A stretch of DNA of 20,727 nucleotides. Origin: Heterotrichella gracilis. Lineage: Eukaryota > Sar > Xanthophyceae > Tribonematales > Xanthonemataceae. The notes beneath the pieces are model-generated. The model did not search any database. It was not told the DNA's origin and saw nothing but the letters and a program-made list of their open reading frames with translations. The translations under genes were made by a program, and so were the position numbers. The stretch covers positions 1 through 20,727 of the forward strand of contig JAULBX010029633.1 in the NCBI GenBank assembly GCA_032358255.1. The letters run 5' to 3'. Positions 1 to 10,013 of the stretch are shown here, piece after piece (the stretch's first letter is position 1; the number at the start of each line of letters is the position of its first letter).

Positions 1-73
1 GGGGTGTGGGGGGGCATGGGACATGCACCATGCACACCACACACCCCATGGCCCTCACAGTGTAGACCTAAAA

Positions 74-148
74 CCTACACCCTACACCCTACACCCTACA
101 CCCTACACCCTACACCCTACACCCTAAACCCTAAGCCCTAAAACCCTA
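74..148. repeat. Telomere-like tandem array (CCCTACA)n grading into CCCTAAA/CCCTAAAA
   Basis: Six perfect 7-base CCCTACA units run from 80 to 121, with a partial unit just before them. They are followed by one CCCTAAA (122-128), one CCCTAAG (129-135), one CCCTAAAA (136-143) and a final CCCTA. CCCTAAA is the plant-type telomere unit and CCCTAAAA the Chlamydomonas-type unit; CCCTACA differs by one base. The array ends about 245 bases upstream of the first gene's ATG. It may be an interstitial telomeric repeat, a degenerate subtelomere or a telo-box-like promoter element; the window cannot tell which. Confidence 0.85.
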
Positions 149-392
149 TCTGTTCACTCCCGCTTTAACTTCTGTAAGACTGTCGAAAGTGCATGCATGC
201 ATATTCACAAAACAGTAACTTTCACCTGTTTCCTCATATTTAGCACAAGCTTCACCTTGTGCAGACCCTGTTCTGTCCTTTCTTCGTCGATACCTTGGGG
301 GAGTATGCAGTGTTGGAGGCTGTTGGGCACCATCCAACAAACTTGCAACCACATTGCGCACCTAGTTACCCAGATACCTTTTAGAGTCGACG
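149..392 (+). other. 5' flank of the SDR gene, no recognised element
   Basis: This stretch separates the telomere-like array from the first ATG at 393. It contains a GCATGCATGC run at about 191-200. I see no convincing TATA box and no open frame that resembles a protein. It probably holds the promoter and 5' UTR of the downstream reductase gene. Confidence 0.4.
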
Positions 393-2409
393 ATGGAACT
401 GTTTCCTCCCTTGTACGCTCCAGAGGCGAGTGCACCTCCCTCCAAAGTTTGCGTTACAGGAGCAACGGGCTATGTCGCAGGTCACCTTGTCCAGCGTTTG
501 CTCGCTGCTGGGCATACCGTGCACGCCACTGCACGACGCCCCAACGACGATAAGGCTGTGGGCCACCTGACCAAGTTGCCTGGAGCCGCAGAAAGGTACC
601 TTTTGAAGTACAAATTCCCCATCGTATCACCCCTTCCACTACTGTGACCTGTTTCGCTGTTCTGGAGTGCACCCCATGTGCTCAAACTTGTTTGACACCT
701 ACAATAGCAATAGAAAATTGAACGCCGGGAAAAATACTTGTAAATTACCCTCACGCACGACAACAATTGCCCATGCTGGGGCAGGGCTTGAACCCCAACC
801 ATCCGCTTTGGGAAATTGCCAGTGCAAAAGACTACCCTGCTCCTACAGGCTGAAACTTTTTGCTGCTGAGCTCCTGACTCCTGGAGCTTTCGATGAAGCC
901 ATAGCTGGCTGCAGCTATGTTGTGCACACTGCCTCTCCCTACGTTGTTAATGTGCCCAAGGGGAAGGAAGAGGAGGTGCTGATAAGACCAGCGGTGGAGG
1001 GCACAAGGAATGTGCTAGGTGCGGTTGCGCTGCCCAGTACCACTCCTGCAGGCTGGAAGCACTTGCGCAGGAATAGTTGACGTGCCAAAGCACAATGTTG
1101 ATAGAAACAATCCATTGGCCACATCGCCATCCCAGTGTCAAGAATGTACTTACTCTTGCAGCCTCCGTTGAGCGCGCCGGCAGCGTTTTGCGCGTGGTGC
1201 TCACCTCCTCCTGCGCTGCCATCTACGGCGACCCCGATGAGCGCGGTGTTGGCCACGTGTTCAGTGAGGAGGACTGGTGCACCACGCCCTCGCCCACCAA
1301 CCTGCCCTACTACTACTCCAAGCGCAAGGCGGAGGAGGCTGCATGGGAGCTGGCAAAGGCACAGGACAGGTGTGGTCGGTGACACTTTGCTCACGTTTCG
1401 CATTTCACGTGTCCACTGACCACCCTTCTCCTGCTCCAGCTGGAAGCTAGTGGTCATCAACCCTGCTACCATCTGGGGACCACCCGTGGGATCGCGCACT
1501 GACGGGGAGTCAGTGTCCATGTTCTGTGAGATGGTGGGGGGCAAGATGTGGCCAGCAGCACCCAAGCTGGGTTTTGGCTGTGTGGATGTGCGTGACGTTG
1601 CGGCAGCACACACACTGGCCATGACGCACCCCGACGCGCATGGAAGGTACGCGCCGGTTGTATCTGGGTGAGACCCCTTGCTTGATCGCACTGCCCACAT
1701 TGGGGTATATCCCGTGTCATACCCAACCACTGGAATATGCAGCTGCATTTAGCAAACGCACTAGCAGTCCATGTCACCAGCAACTGCATGTCCATCGGCT
1801 GCAAACTCCACAGAGGTGTTCCCATCTCCAAGCAAATTCATCACCATGACTGTTGAGCACAGCTCCGCTGCCCCGGTCTATCACCGTGACCCTGCGACTT
1901 GTCCCTGCAGGTACATCACCACTGGTGTGTCAAAGGACTACATGGGCTTGGCCGCATTGGTGCGCAAGCGCTACCCGCGCTACCCGCTGCCTCGCTTCCA
2001 GGCGCCCAGCTGGCTCATTTTACATGTGGCGGCACCGCTTATGGGGCTGCCACAAGATCTGCTCAGGTAAGTGGACTTCCATGTCTATATTACTCCATGG
2101 AATGTTCATCAATTATGGCCTAACCAGCTCGGTGTTGTGTGAATCAATACTGCACGTTTGACCTCCTTCGTATGGTCCACTGGGGATTGGATGTTCTCAG
2201 TGGCTCTCATCACCATCCCAGCCCTATGCCACCACCACTCTCATCACTGCCCTTGCAGGCACACCCTTGGCAAGCTGCCCCTGTTTGACGGCAGCCGCCT
2301 GGTGCGCGAGCTTGGGCTTGTGTACACCGACATGGAGGTGACCCTTGCAGACATGATGGAGGACATGGTGGCAAAGAAGATGGTGCCGGACAAGAGGGGG
2401 AGGAAGTAG
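393..2409 (+). CDS. Extended short-chain dehydrogenase/reductase (DFR/CCR-like), 6 exons
   Basis: Predicted NAD(P)H-dependent reductase of the extended SDR superfamily, close to dihydroflavonol 4-reductases, cinnamoyl-CoA reductases and related aldehyde/ketone reductases. Exons are 393-595, 849-1018, 1162-1369, 1440-1646, 1911-2066 and 2259-2409. All introns are GT-AG, phases match throughout, and the product is 364 aa, usual for the family. Visible marks: the dinucleotide-binding TGATGYVAG (residues 22-30) in a Rossmann fold, a DVVHTAS-type strand (CSYVVHTAS), the TSS serine motif (139-141), catalytic Tyr174-x3-Lys178 (YYYSK), and the INPATIWGPP and VDVRDVAAAH motifs typical of this group. 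The ATG at 393 is the first in frame that gives a normal N-terminus before the Rossmann fold. The substrate cannot be read from sequence; flavonoid chemistry should not be assumed in an alga. It converges with the polymerase gene downstream. No clear TGTAA signal lies within 400 bases of its stop. Confidence 0.9.
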
Positions 2410-3840
2410 GCGGGGATGCTGATTGATGTGTTCGAGCATAGTAGTGCGGGATGGTGGATTCAAGGATTTGTCATTTGCCGTAGTTACAAACTGGCGCGCG
2501 CAGAGCAAGGTGATCGCAGTGTGTGTTTTCATAACACTGTTGAAATTCAGTTTAGATATTTGGTCATTGCAATTGTGATATCGTGAATTCAAGTATTGAC
2601 TTGTACAACAGCATTTGGTCTGCAATATGCCTGCAGTGCACATGTCATCATAGCTATGCATGCCACTCAGGCAGGGTGCTATAATGTTATGGGATAGCCG
2701 GTGTACGCCTACGTAGGGTACGTTATTGAGCAATGTGGCAGTGTTGCACTGCCATTGAATGAATTTCCATGCTGCAGTGCTACTCTGCGGCAAGTGAAGG
2801 TTTGTGTGCACATTCATTGGTGCACCTTGGCATTAGAAGTTGTGCGAAACCTTTTAAAGTTACCATTATGAAGACAAAAAGGAGCGCGTTGTGGCCTATG
2901 TGCACATGTGCACTGTGTCAGGTGGCAGCCAGACTTACTATGTTGAACAGACGCACACAGCTGGTGGGCATTGCTCAAACCCGGTATGAACTCTTAAGTT
3001 TTTAAGTTTTTCACAACAGTGTTGAATGTGTGACAGACGAGCGCGTGCAACGCAACAGCGCGTAGCCCAAATTTTCGCGATCACTGCCGTTGTTGCACGT
3101 AGGAGGTGGATGGAGGGGAACCCAGTTATGCACGCCTTTGGCGTGCAGCCAAGGGGATGGAGTAACAGTTATTGCCCAGGTGAGCCAGTGAGGCTCAACA
3201 TTGGCTGACAGACTACCAGAATTAACAAGGAATTGCCGGCGGGTGTGTGTTACAGATGGATGGGGTGAACAAATTGCTGAGTACAATATTGTGGACCGGA
3301 CTGGGCATTATGCTGATACGTTGCTGTCTCATACTGTCGTACAATCAGGTCTTGACCTGTGCATATCAACACAGGTAGTACTTGCTGGTGCACTTCACAC
3401 TCTGGTTGAACTTCACATGCATCTGCAACTGGCCTATAAGACATGCTGAGCGCAGCGCAGCAGTGCTGTGCTGTGCCACACTGAGCATGCGCGAGGTAAA
3501 ACGTAAAACAGTAAAACGAGTATGGACTATGACTAAGTGCACAAAAGGAATGCTGCTGACATGTAAAAGTCACTGTTTATTTTGGGGACAGGCTATGTCA
3601 CCACAAATGCAGTGTGCAAATAGCAGTCTGATCCGGTGCATATGCTCATGTAAAGCCCGAGGGGTGCCATTAATGCCCCAAAAAAATGGCCTGTAAGGCC
3701 TTAAAGTTACAAGCACGATATTCTATGGCAAGGCATTCGTGTCCTTGAGTCCGACACATGGCGTGCATGCAGAGTCATGACATTGTCTTCGATACTGTCA
3801 TGCATGTCATGAGTCACTAGAGCTTGAGGACATCAATGAT

Positions 3841-3865
3841 GTTACATGAATGACATTCATGTAAC
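3841..3865. repeat. Perfect 12-base-arm inverted repeat
   Basis: GTTACATGAATG (3841-3852) and CATTCATGTAAC (3854-3865) are exact reverse complements separated by one base. It lies just outside the foldback element that starts at 3881. It could form a hairpin or a cruciform; no function can be assigned. Confidence 0.85.
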
Positions 3866-3880
3866 ACCAAAATGTCACAT

Positions 3881-4046
3881 GTGCGTTCCCTTTCTAGTTC
3901 TTCTTCTTTCTTTTTCTATCCATCAGTTACTGTAATATACTGTATATTAAATTGCGCAGTGGCAACTGCATGCACAGCGCAATTGCTTATATGCAACATT
4001 CTGGTAGAAAGGAAGAATTTCTTCCTTTCTAAGAAAGGGAACGCAC
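3881..4046. repeat. 166-base foldback/MITE-like element with 15-base terminal inverted repeats
   Basis: GTGCGTTCCCTTTCT at 3881-3895 is the exact reverse complement of the 15 bases at 4032-4046. Nested inside are AATTGCGC (3950-3957) paired with GCGCAATT (3977-3984), and a near-terminal inverted repeat of AGAAAGGAAGAA (4006-4017) with its reverse complement at 4019-4030. Size and structure resemble a non-autonomous DNA transposon or foldback element. No target-site duplication is obvious at the edges and there is no coding capacity, so the assignment is tentative. Confidence 0.55.
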
Positions 4047-4080
4047 AGAGGCGTAGTTAGGGGGCCACTAAATACGTATA

Positions 4081-4138
4081 CCATGGTACCATGGCAATAT
4101 TGCCAATGCATTGCGAACACCAACGTTAACGTACGTTG
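4081..4138. repeat. Cluster of short perfect palindromes
   Basis: Within 58 bases there are CCATGGTACCATGG (4081-4094), GGCAATATTGCC (4093-4104), and arms CAACGT/ACGTTG (4121-4126 and 4133-4138). The first two overlap by two bases. This may be a decayed repeat or a structured spacer. Confidence 0.7.
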
Positions 4139-4437
4139 ACGCATTTGCACAAATTTTAATATATTATGTTATTACCATGGCATGCATGTTGGTGTGCACA
4201 AATTTGAATTGTGATTCCATCATGGCCCAGCCTTGGGTGGCCACGTCGTGGTAAGATCAACGCTTATACTGAAGTTCGTGATCATTGATCGATCGATGAT
4301 ATTACGTGCGTGGCGTGCAACATGCATATTAATGTGCACGCATGGTATAATATGCATTGCAATGTAATTTCGAGCATCCACCATATTACAATCTTTTTAA
4401 ATACCATATAACATCTGGGAGAAATCTTCAGGAATGC

Positions 4438-4442
4438 TTACA
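4438..4442 (-). promoter_or_regulatory. Candidate poly(A) signal TGTAA for the polymerase gene
   Basis: On the minus strand TGTAA lies about 311 bases past the stop codon of the polymerase gene. TGTAA is the usual poly(A) signal in many chlorophyte algae. A second copy is at 4386-4390 on the same strand. The similar spacing seen after the two downstream genes supports this reading; no transcript end has been seen. Confidence 0.4.
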
Positions 4443-4752
4443 TGAGTCCAGCTCAATCGATCTGAGGTGCTTCTAAAGAATTGCACATAGTGATTTGACG
4501 CTAGCCCAGGAGCAACTAATATTGTGAAAAATGAAATCGCCATCATGTCAAACCCATGGCCATGTAATTATTGTCAGATATGCTGCCATCGATGATAGTA
4601 ATTCAGGTCAGGTTGGCTCAGTGCCTGGCTTTAAAGAATACGATGCGTGCAAAGCACGATGCCGCCGCCCACCATCTGGGCCAAGCAGTTGTCCACTTTG
4701 GTGATAATATGTGAACTACTACAAACGTCTTAATCCCAAGTGTACATCGCTG

Positions 4753-7700
4753 TCATTCATAGTTGTTGAAGTATCGCATATGCGGCGGCACATAGGCCAG
4801 ACCCAGTGCTTCAAAGATGTTGGTCTCACACGTCAGTGGCACTGTGGGCCCAAGCAGCACCTCACCAGCATGGCCAGAGTCACCGGGGGTGGCCCCCTGT
4901 TGATGCCGGGAGCGAGACACTACGGCCAGGGCCTGCACAGGCACCAACAAGATATTGAGGGCCAGTCCAGCCTGAGATTTCCTGGGTTGCTGGCTGCGCA
5001 AAATTTTCAAAGCAAAACTATCCCACGATGTTGCAGTAGATCAGCAGATGCGCACACAATCCATGCATACACCCCACATCAGCAGATGGCGTGCCAGTGG
5101 GTGCACAGGGAAAGTACTTGTGCACAGCCTATAGGGTTTATGCAAACCATTAAACTCTGAACCCGACAAGTACCCAAGGAATTGGCCTTGCATGCTCAAT
5201 TAACGCCCACCTTGTCGTTGAGCTTGAACCCTGTGGCGTCTGGATGCAGAGCTCTAGCCGCAGCTACAGCAGGGGCCGCTGTAGACGCCCAACGCCTGAG
5301 CGCTCGACAGAAGGAGCCTGAGCCGATGAAGTAGTTGACGGCGCAAGGGGTGGCCGCTTGAGGGTAGACCTGTAGAGGACAGTGTGTGTGCAGGATTTGG
5401 GAGTGCAGTTCATGGGGGCAAGGGTGGAAGCCCTCCATGTGGAAAAGCAAGGCGACAAAGACATTTATTTTTGCAATCTAATTTGCATTCCGTGTGCAAA
5501 TTTAGCAGGGTGCACCTGCCTAGGCAGCCCACCTTAAAGTCTATTCTGCGGTAGGGTCCTGCCCCCCCTGGCCTGCAGACCCCCAGGAAAGTCAGCGGCC
5601 CGTCCTCCTTGCTCCGATCCCGCCGCGGGTTCATCTCGTCCACCAGGAAGCCGCACGCCAGCAGGTTCCTCAGCAAGGCGGTCATGACAAGGCCAGTGGG
5701 GTGGGCGGACAGGCTGGGGGGCAGGCACACCAGGAGATCAATGTCACCTGCGCAAGGACACGGCACTGGTAAGATGGCACCAGAGTGGCTGCATATGAAA
5801 ATAACCACCCCTTGCATGAATCTCATCGCATGCAACTGTGCATGTCATGCAAACCAACTTTGCTTTGCATCTGCTCGTACTTGTGTGTGGCTTGCCGCGT
5901 ATGTAGCTACCCGTGCACCTAGCGTGTGTGCGCTGCGCATCTGTGGCCCCACACTCCTCCACCACCCGCCATGTGGCACGCTGCAGCACCACCTCCGCCG
6001 CCGCAACCTCCTGCCGAGGGATGGGCTGCTGGAAGTCATCAAAGTGGGCCAGGCCAACGCGCTGCAGAGAGCACAGGAGGCACATGAGCACTGCCCCAAC
6101 CCGCCATCATCACACCACCATCCAATGCTGGCAGGGCAGGGACTCATCTAGTTGCAGCCGTGGCGGCATGCATGTAAACACAGCACATGCTGACCAGACA
6201 GCTTACGCCACTCTTTCTGCCCTGCGCGTCATACCCCCACTCCCACCACCCACCTGCTGCTCCGTGAGATCCCCCCTCCTGCGCACATCATCCAGCCCCC
6301 TGCATCCCTCTGCGTACCAGCGCTGGCTGGTGGCCTCACCCGCACCCCACACATTGTACAAAAGGGACAGCACCGCCAGGCGTGTGTCAGACCGCTGGCT
6401 CTCGCTGCGCCTATAAGAGCCTGTGTGAGCCGAGCCAGGGCTGAGAGACAGGTGAACCTCTGAATGAAATACTGTGCACTCGAGCAGGGCCACAGTCGTG
6501 GCTCAGCCTCAGCAAGGTTTAAAGCACCCCACTCCCCACTCTCCCCACCTGTTTCCAAGATCTCCACCAGCTTGTCAGAGCTCTTCTTACCCAGGCCCAG
6601 GGGGGGGACGTCAGCGGCCGTGTGCAGCGGGTGGTCCAGCCGACCCACCACAGCAATGGCACGGTCAAGAGCCTGAGGCAACACACACCAAACCTTGCAT
6701 TAGTCCATGCCCAAGGAAGACTCAAGCTTCCTATCTCTACCCCCTCCCCCGCCACCCCCCAAAAAAACCTCCGTCCCCCATCGCCCACCCCCCTAATTCA
6801 CCTTCTTCCTGAACTGATCAGTCCTGCCAAAGTAGCCCTTGCCAACTTCCTGCAGCTTCTCCACCAGGCAGTTTGGTTTGCAGGAGCAGGCGGGGTGAGA
6901 ACACACATTGTTGGAAGGACAAGGAGGGGGTGCGCCACCGCTGTGCCCCTCTCTATCAGAGCCCTCCGCCGCCTCGCTCTTGCCATGTACCTGGCCTTCG
7001 CTATCCTGTGAGACACACAAAGCAGCCTGGATTTTGCCAACAACTATGTTGAAACATGGCCATGTGGAGGGCAACCAGGAATGGGAACGCAACGCCATGT
7101 CATGCAGCCAAGGTATGCCCATTGCTCACCCGCTGCCTGCCACCCAGCTGGTACCAGTGAGTCTCTAGGAGTGCCAGGGTGTCGCGCGCAGGCCCCTCCT
7201 CCCACGGCTCATCCCACACGCCGCACATGCCCCAGGGCATGCCTGCAGGGCAACCATGCGTCAGGCACAGGCGCTACATACCATGCAATGCTGGCGCGTT
7301 TATGAGAACCACTAGCACATTGTCATACACTTGCACATGAGCACATGCTGCACGCACAGCTGCCCATATTCTCACCAGTGTGACCTCCAGTAAATTTTGG
7401 ACGCCCCTCCTCTTTGTTGCCATCCACTGCTCCTGCTGCCCCTACATCACCCTTGCCATCATGGGTGTCAAGCGGCCCCTGTGGCCACAGCTCTTCACGG
7501 CTAGAGACAGACGTCAACTCCTGTCCCTGCTCCGCACCCCCGCCCACAACTGTCTCCATAATTTCTCGCTCAATCCCACTCACACCCACTATCCGCTTTA
7601 TTTCGCCACCATCAAGTTGATCCATGTGCCCCCCACCTCCCACTCCCTCTTCATTAGAGTGGCCAACCAAAGTGCGCTCTCCCTGTGCTGCTGCTGCTGC

Positions 7701-9699
7701 CACTGCGCGCTGCGCATCAATCAGGTACCTGGGCACAGGCAGAGGAGTGAGTCTGTTGGGCATTCGACCATGCTGAGGGTACACGTGCGCTGGCCCGGGG
7801 CGCAAACTTTGGCTCCTAGATGTGGGCCCAGTATTAACTTATTTTTCTTAATCAAATTTAATTAAATCTGCTTCATATCAAAGCCGCTGACCATTACAAA
7901 TACCATCTAACTCTGTGGCGCATTACCCCTGTAATATATATTAACGGATACAGTGTACTAATGCCATGTTCATTTGGTATGGTACAAAACGGCCTACATG
8001 TTCCCTGCACACCTTGTAATTCCATACACTGCACCCTGAATGTGCCCTGACGAGCACTGGTGTGGCCTGATGACCACTGTCATTGACCAGGAGGGTTGCC
8101 GTGGGTGGGGTAGATGCCAAAATTCAATTAGGTGCAAGCATAGCTATGTATGGTGTAGATGGCCACCACTGCGCACCTGTCTGTGGCCAGAAGGCTGTGC
8201 CTGACGATGCAGTCACTGATGTACTGGGGGACCACCAGCGCTACACCCAGCGGCAGTACCACCTCAACTCCATCAACCACGGCATGGGAGCCGGGCCTGC
8301 AAGAACCCACATGGAGTGAAGTCAAGCGGGACCAATCTCCCATACATGCGAAGCATAAAGAACAGATTGGTGTCAAATTATGCACGGCCCCAACGACCCT
8401 CCCCACACCTTGCCTCGCCCTCCCTCAGCCTTGCCACCACCTCCTCTGGCCGCATGTCTGGCCTGGCCACAACATGGGTGGTCACAGCGCTCAGATGGTC
8501 CTCAAGCACAGCACCATACTCGCGAGCCTGCAAAAGCGGGGGGCAGCGCTTTGTCCGGCTACCTGGAAGGCATGCAATGCATGGTGCCACTTGGGCTTGT
8601 GACCCATCTTTCCCAGTTACGGAGTGCACCCTGTTTGTTGCCTGTGCCTCATGCTCACCCTCTCCATCAGCTTGGCCTGGTGGCTCCTGTGCCAGAACAC
8701 CACATGGCAGCCAGAGAAGAGGGCGCGCGCGCTGCCGAGAACCTGCTCACCAGCAACCCCCTTGGCCCCCTCATCCTCCAGCCCCCTGGGCCCAACCTCC
8801 TGTGTTGTGCCAGGTGGCGGTGTCCTGCTCCGCTTGCCCTCCACCAGGCTGCCGGCTGCATGCCCCTTGCGCTTGAAGAACTGGTCAAGCGTAGCCTGCA
8901 GCCCAACACAGGGGCAAGGGAGGTGAGCATGGGCAAGTCGGCGGTGGGACTTGCAAGGGGTTACCTTGCGATGCATGCCTCGCTTAGCAATGCAGCACTG
9001 CCATGGGCAAGACATGGGCACAGCCATCAAGTTGGTCACACCTGATGCGCGCTTGTTTGCTCCCGCATCCCACCACCAGCCCCCAGCCCCAGCCTGAACC
9101 CATACTCCAGCTGCCTGCCCTCGCGGTGGAGGTACACAACATCACCTGGGTAGACCTGGGGCAAGGGGCAGATGGTTTACCGGCAGACAATATGTTTGAT
9201 GAGCAAGTACCATGTGCACCGCACATCTTTTCCACAACATTACCAAGCGCACTTTAAAAATCCAGTGTTTTCACACAGTAGCAGCACTGCCTGACATAGA
9301 GCACTAGGCTTGACAAGCCGTTGGCTATGCACACGGCCGTTATTTCTCAACACAACCAGTTTGCATACTGGCCTGACCACAGCCTCCACTAATGACCCAA
9401 TCACGCGCAGCCAGCAACCCCGCCTATGCCCATGTCCCGCGCACCTCCGCTTCCTCCCCCGCCTCCACCACCACCTCCTCCCCTCCTGACCGCAACAGAA
9501 AGGTTCTTCGCTGGGCCCGCACCCACACGTGCTCACCACCCTGCCCATCGGCAGTCACCACCACCTTGCAGTGCTGCCTGCTCACAGCCCTGGAAGCCAC
9601 CGCAAGCTCCCTGCTGCGCCCTAGGGTGTGCCCCTCGGCAGGGCACAGAGCCAGCGGGGCAGCACCGTCATGCGTTGGTTGGAGAACAAAGCTGGACAT
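4753..9699 (-). CDS. POLL: FHA-PIP-BRCT family X DNA polymerase (Pol lambda type), 14 exons
   Basis: Predicted gap-filling repair polymerase (base excision repair, end joining), nuclear. Exons from the 5' end: 9699-9445, 9155-9042, 8895-8659, 8527-8409, 8296-8177, 7728-7376, 7242-7130, 7005-6802, 6672-6549, 6420-6254, 6061-5881, 5747-5533, 5369-5211, 4860-4753; 822 aa, human Pol lambda being 575. Domains: FHA about 1-110 (GRS 27-29, SRQH 40-43); PIP box QATLDQFF 123-130; BRCT about 181-285; low-complexity Gly/Glu linker about 285-470; dRP-lyase domain about 484-546 with the nucleophile-equivalent Lys539; fingers with NVWGAG (569-574); palm with GSYIRGK (653-659), Asp664, Asp666 and Asp732; thumb with YFIGS (747-751), ending GLAYVPPHMRYF near the C-terminus. 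The BRCT-lyase-polymerase order is standard; the N-terminal FHA is not. Start: an in-frame TGA lies upstream and 9699 is the first ATG after it. Weakest junctions are the donor at 5880 and the acceptor at 4861. Confidence 0.87.
8872..9044 (-). other. PCNA-interacting (PIP) box encoded across an intron
   Basis: The glutamine codon CAG is the last codon of exon 2 (9044-9042). The next exon begins at 8895 with codons for ATLDQFFKRK, giving QATLDQFFKRK, an exact Q-x-x-hydrophobic-x-x-F-F box with a basic tail. Both sides are phase 0 (donor CAG/GTGTGA, acceptor CTGCAG/GCTACG). It sits between the FHA and BRCT domains of the polymerase, in a segment that looks flexible, as expected for a clamp-binding peptide. 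Confidence 0.75.
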
Positions 9700-9763
9700 A
9701 TCTCTGCCGACAAAGGCTCGCGCCTGCTGCTGATCCAGTGTTATGAACAGCGTGCAAACTAAC

Positions 9764-9853
9764 TTTCGGAAGCCTTCAAGTGTTGCCGGAAGGGTAGTCA
9801 ACTGTGACCTGGGCAGTCAACAGTGTTCCGAAAGGCTGCACTGGTTCCGGAAG
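9764..9853. promoter_or_regulatory. Four CCGGAAG-like repeats upstream of the polymerase gene
   Basis: TTTCGGAAG (9764-9772), TTGCCGGAAG (9783-9792), TTCCGAAAG (9826-9834) and TTCCGGAAG (9845-9853) lie 65-155 bases upstream of the polymerase ATG. Two AGTCAAC-cored copies (9796-9802 and 9815-9821) sit between them. The copies come in two pairs, each spaced about 19 bases. This could be a promoter element cluster or a decayed tandem duplication in the 5' UTR; no factor is assigned. Confidence 0.35.
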
Positions 9854-10013
9854 TTCAGGGGGATCACACAGCGCAAACCGACAGCAATCCATTACTTGTG
9901 AAGGCTCAAGTGACTGCAAGGTCTATTGTTTCTTCCTGCACAGAACTCGGCCAGGAGTGAGCAAAGCTGTTGCTGATAACCGTGCTTCGAAGCACGCAAC
10001 TTGAAAGGTCACC

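Larger units (their letters stand above)
2410..4752. other. Gene-free convergent spacer, AT-rich and palindrome-rich in its second half
   Basis: This stretch holds the 3' ends of the reductase gene (left) and the polymerase gene (right). Open frames in it are short, lack family resemblance, and show no plausible splice partners. From about 3700 the base composition turns AT-rich and many short perfect palindromes appear, including those listed separately at 3841-3865, 3881-4046 and 4081-4138. No tRNA, rRNA or transposase remnant was recognised. Confidence 0.6.

Noticed and set aside
939..1748. 269-codon open frame on the minus strand
   Set aside because: It is antisense to exons 2-4 of the reductase and crosses its introns. 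It has no recognisable domain, and the plus strand carries a clear SDR with matching splice phases.
2224..2817. 197-codon open frame on the minus strand
   Set aside because: It overlaps the last reductase exon in antisense. Its composition is random-looking, with no motif.
5202..5204. Stop shortly after KLNDK that would end the polymerase early
   Set aside because: A GTGGGC donor follows AAG at 5211. The exon at 4860-4753 encodes the expected Pol X C-terminus (IFEALGLAYVPPHMRYF), so the stop is intronic.
8380..9045. 221-codon open frame on the plus strand
   Set aside because: It is a shadow of polymerase exons 2-4 in antisense, rich in Pro/Ala/His from GC-rich codons, with no domain.
9700..9801. 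Longer N-terminus for the polymerase starting at 9801
   Set aside because: The codon at 9801 is TTG, and an in-frame TGA lies shortly upstream. The first ATG in frame is 9699, right at the start of the FHA domain.
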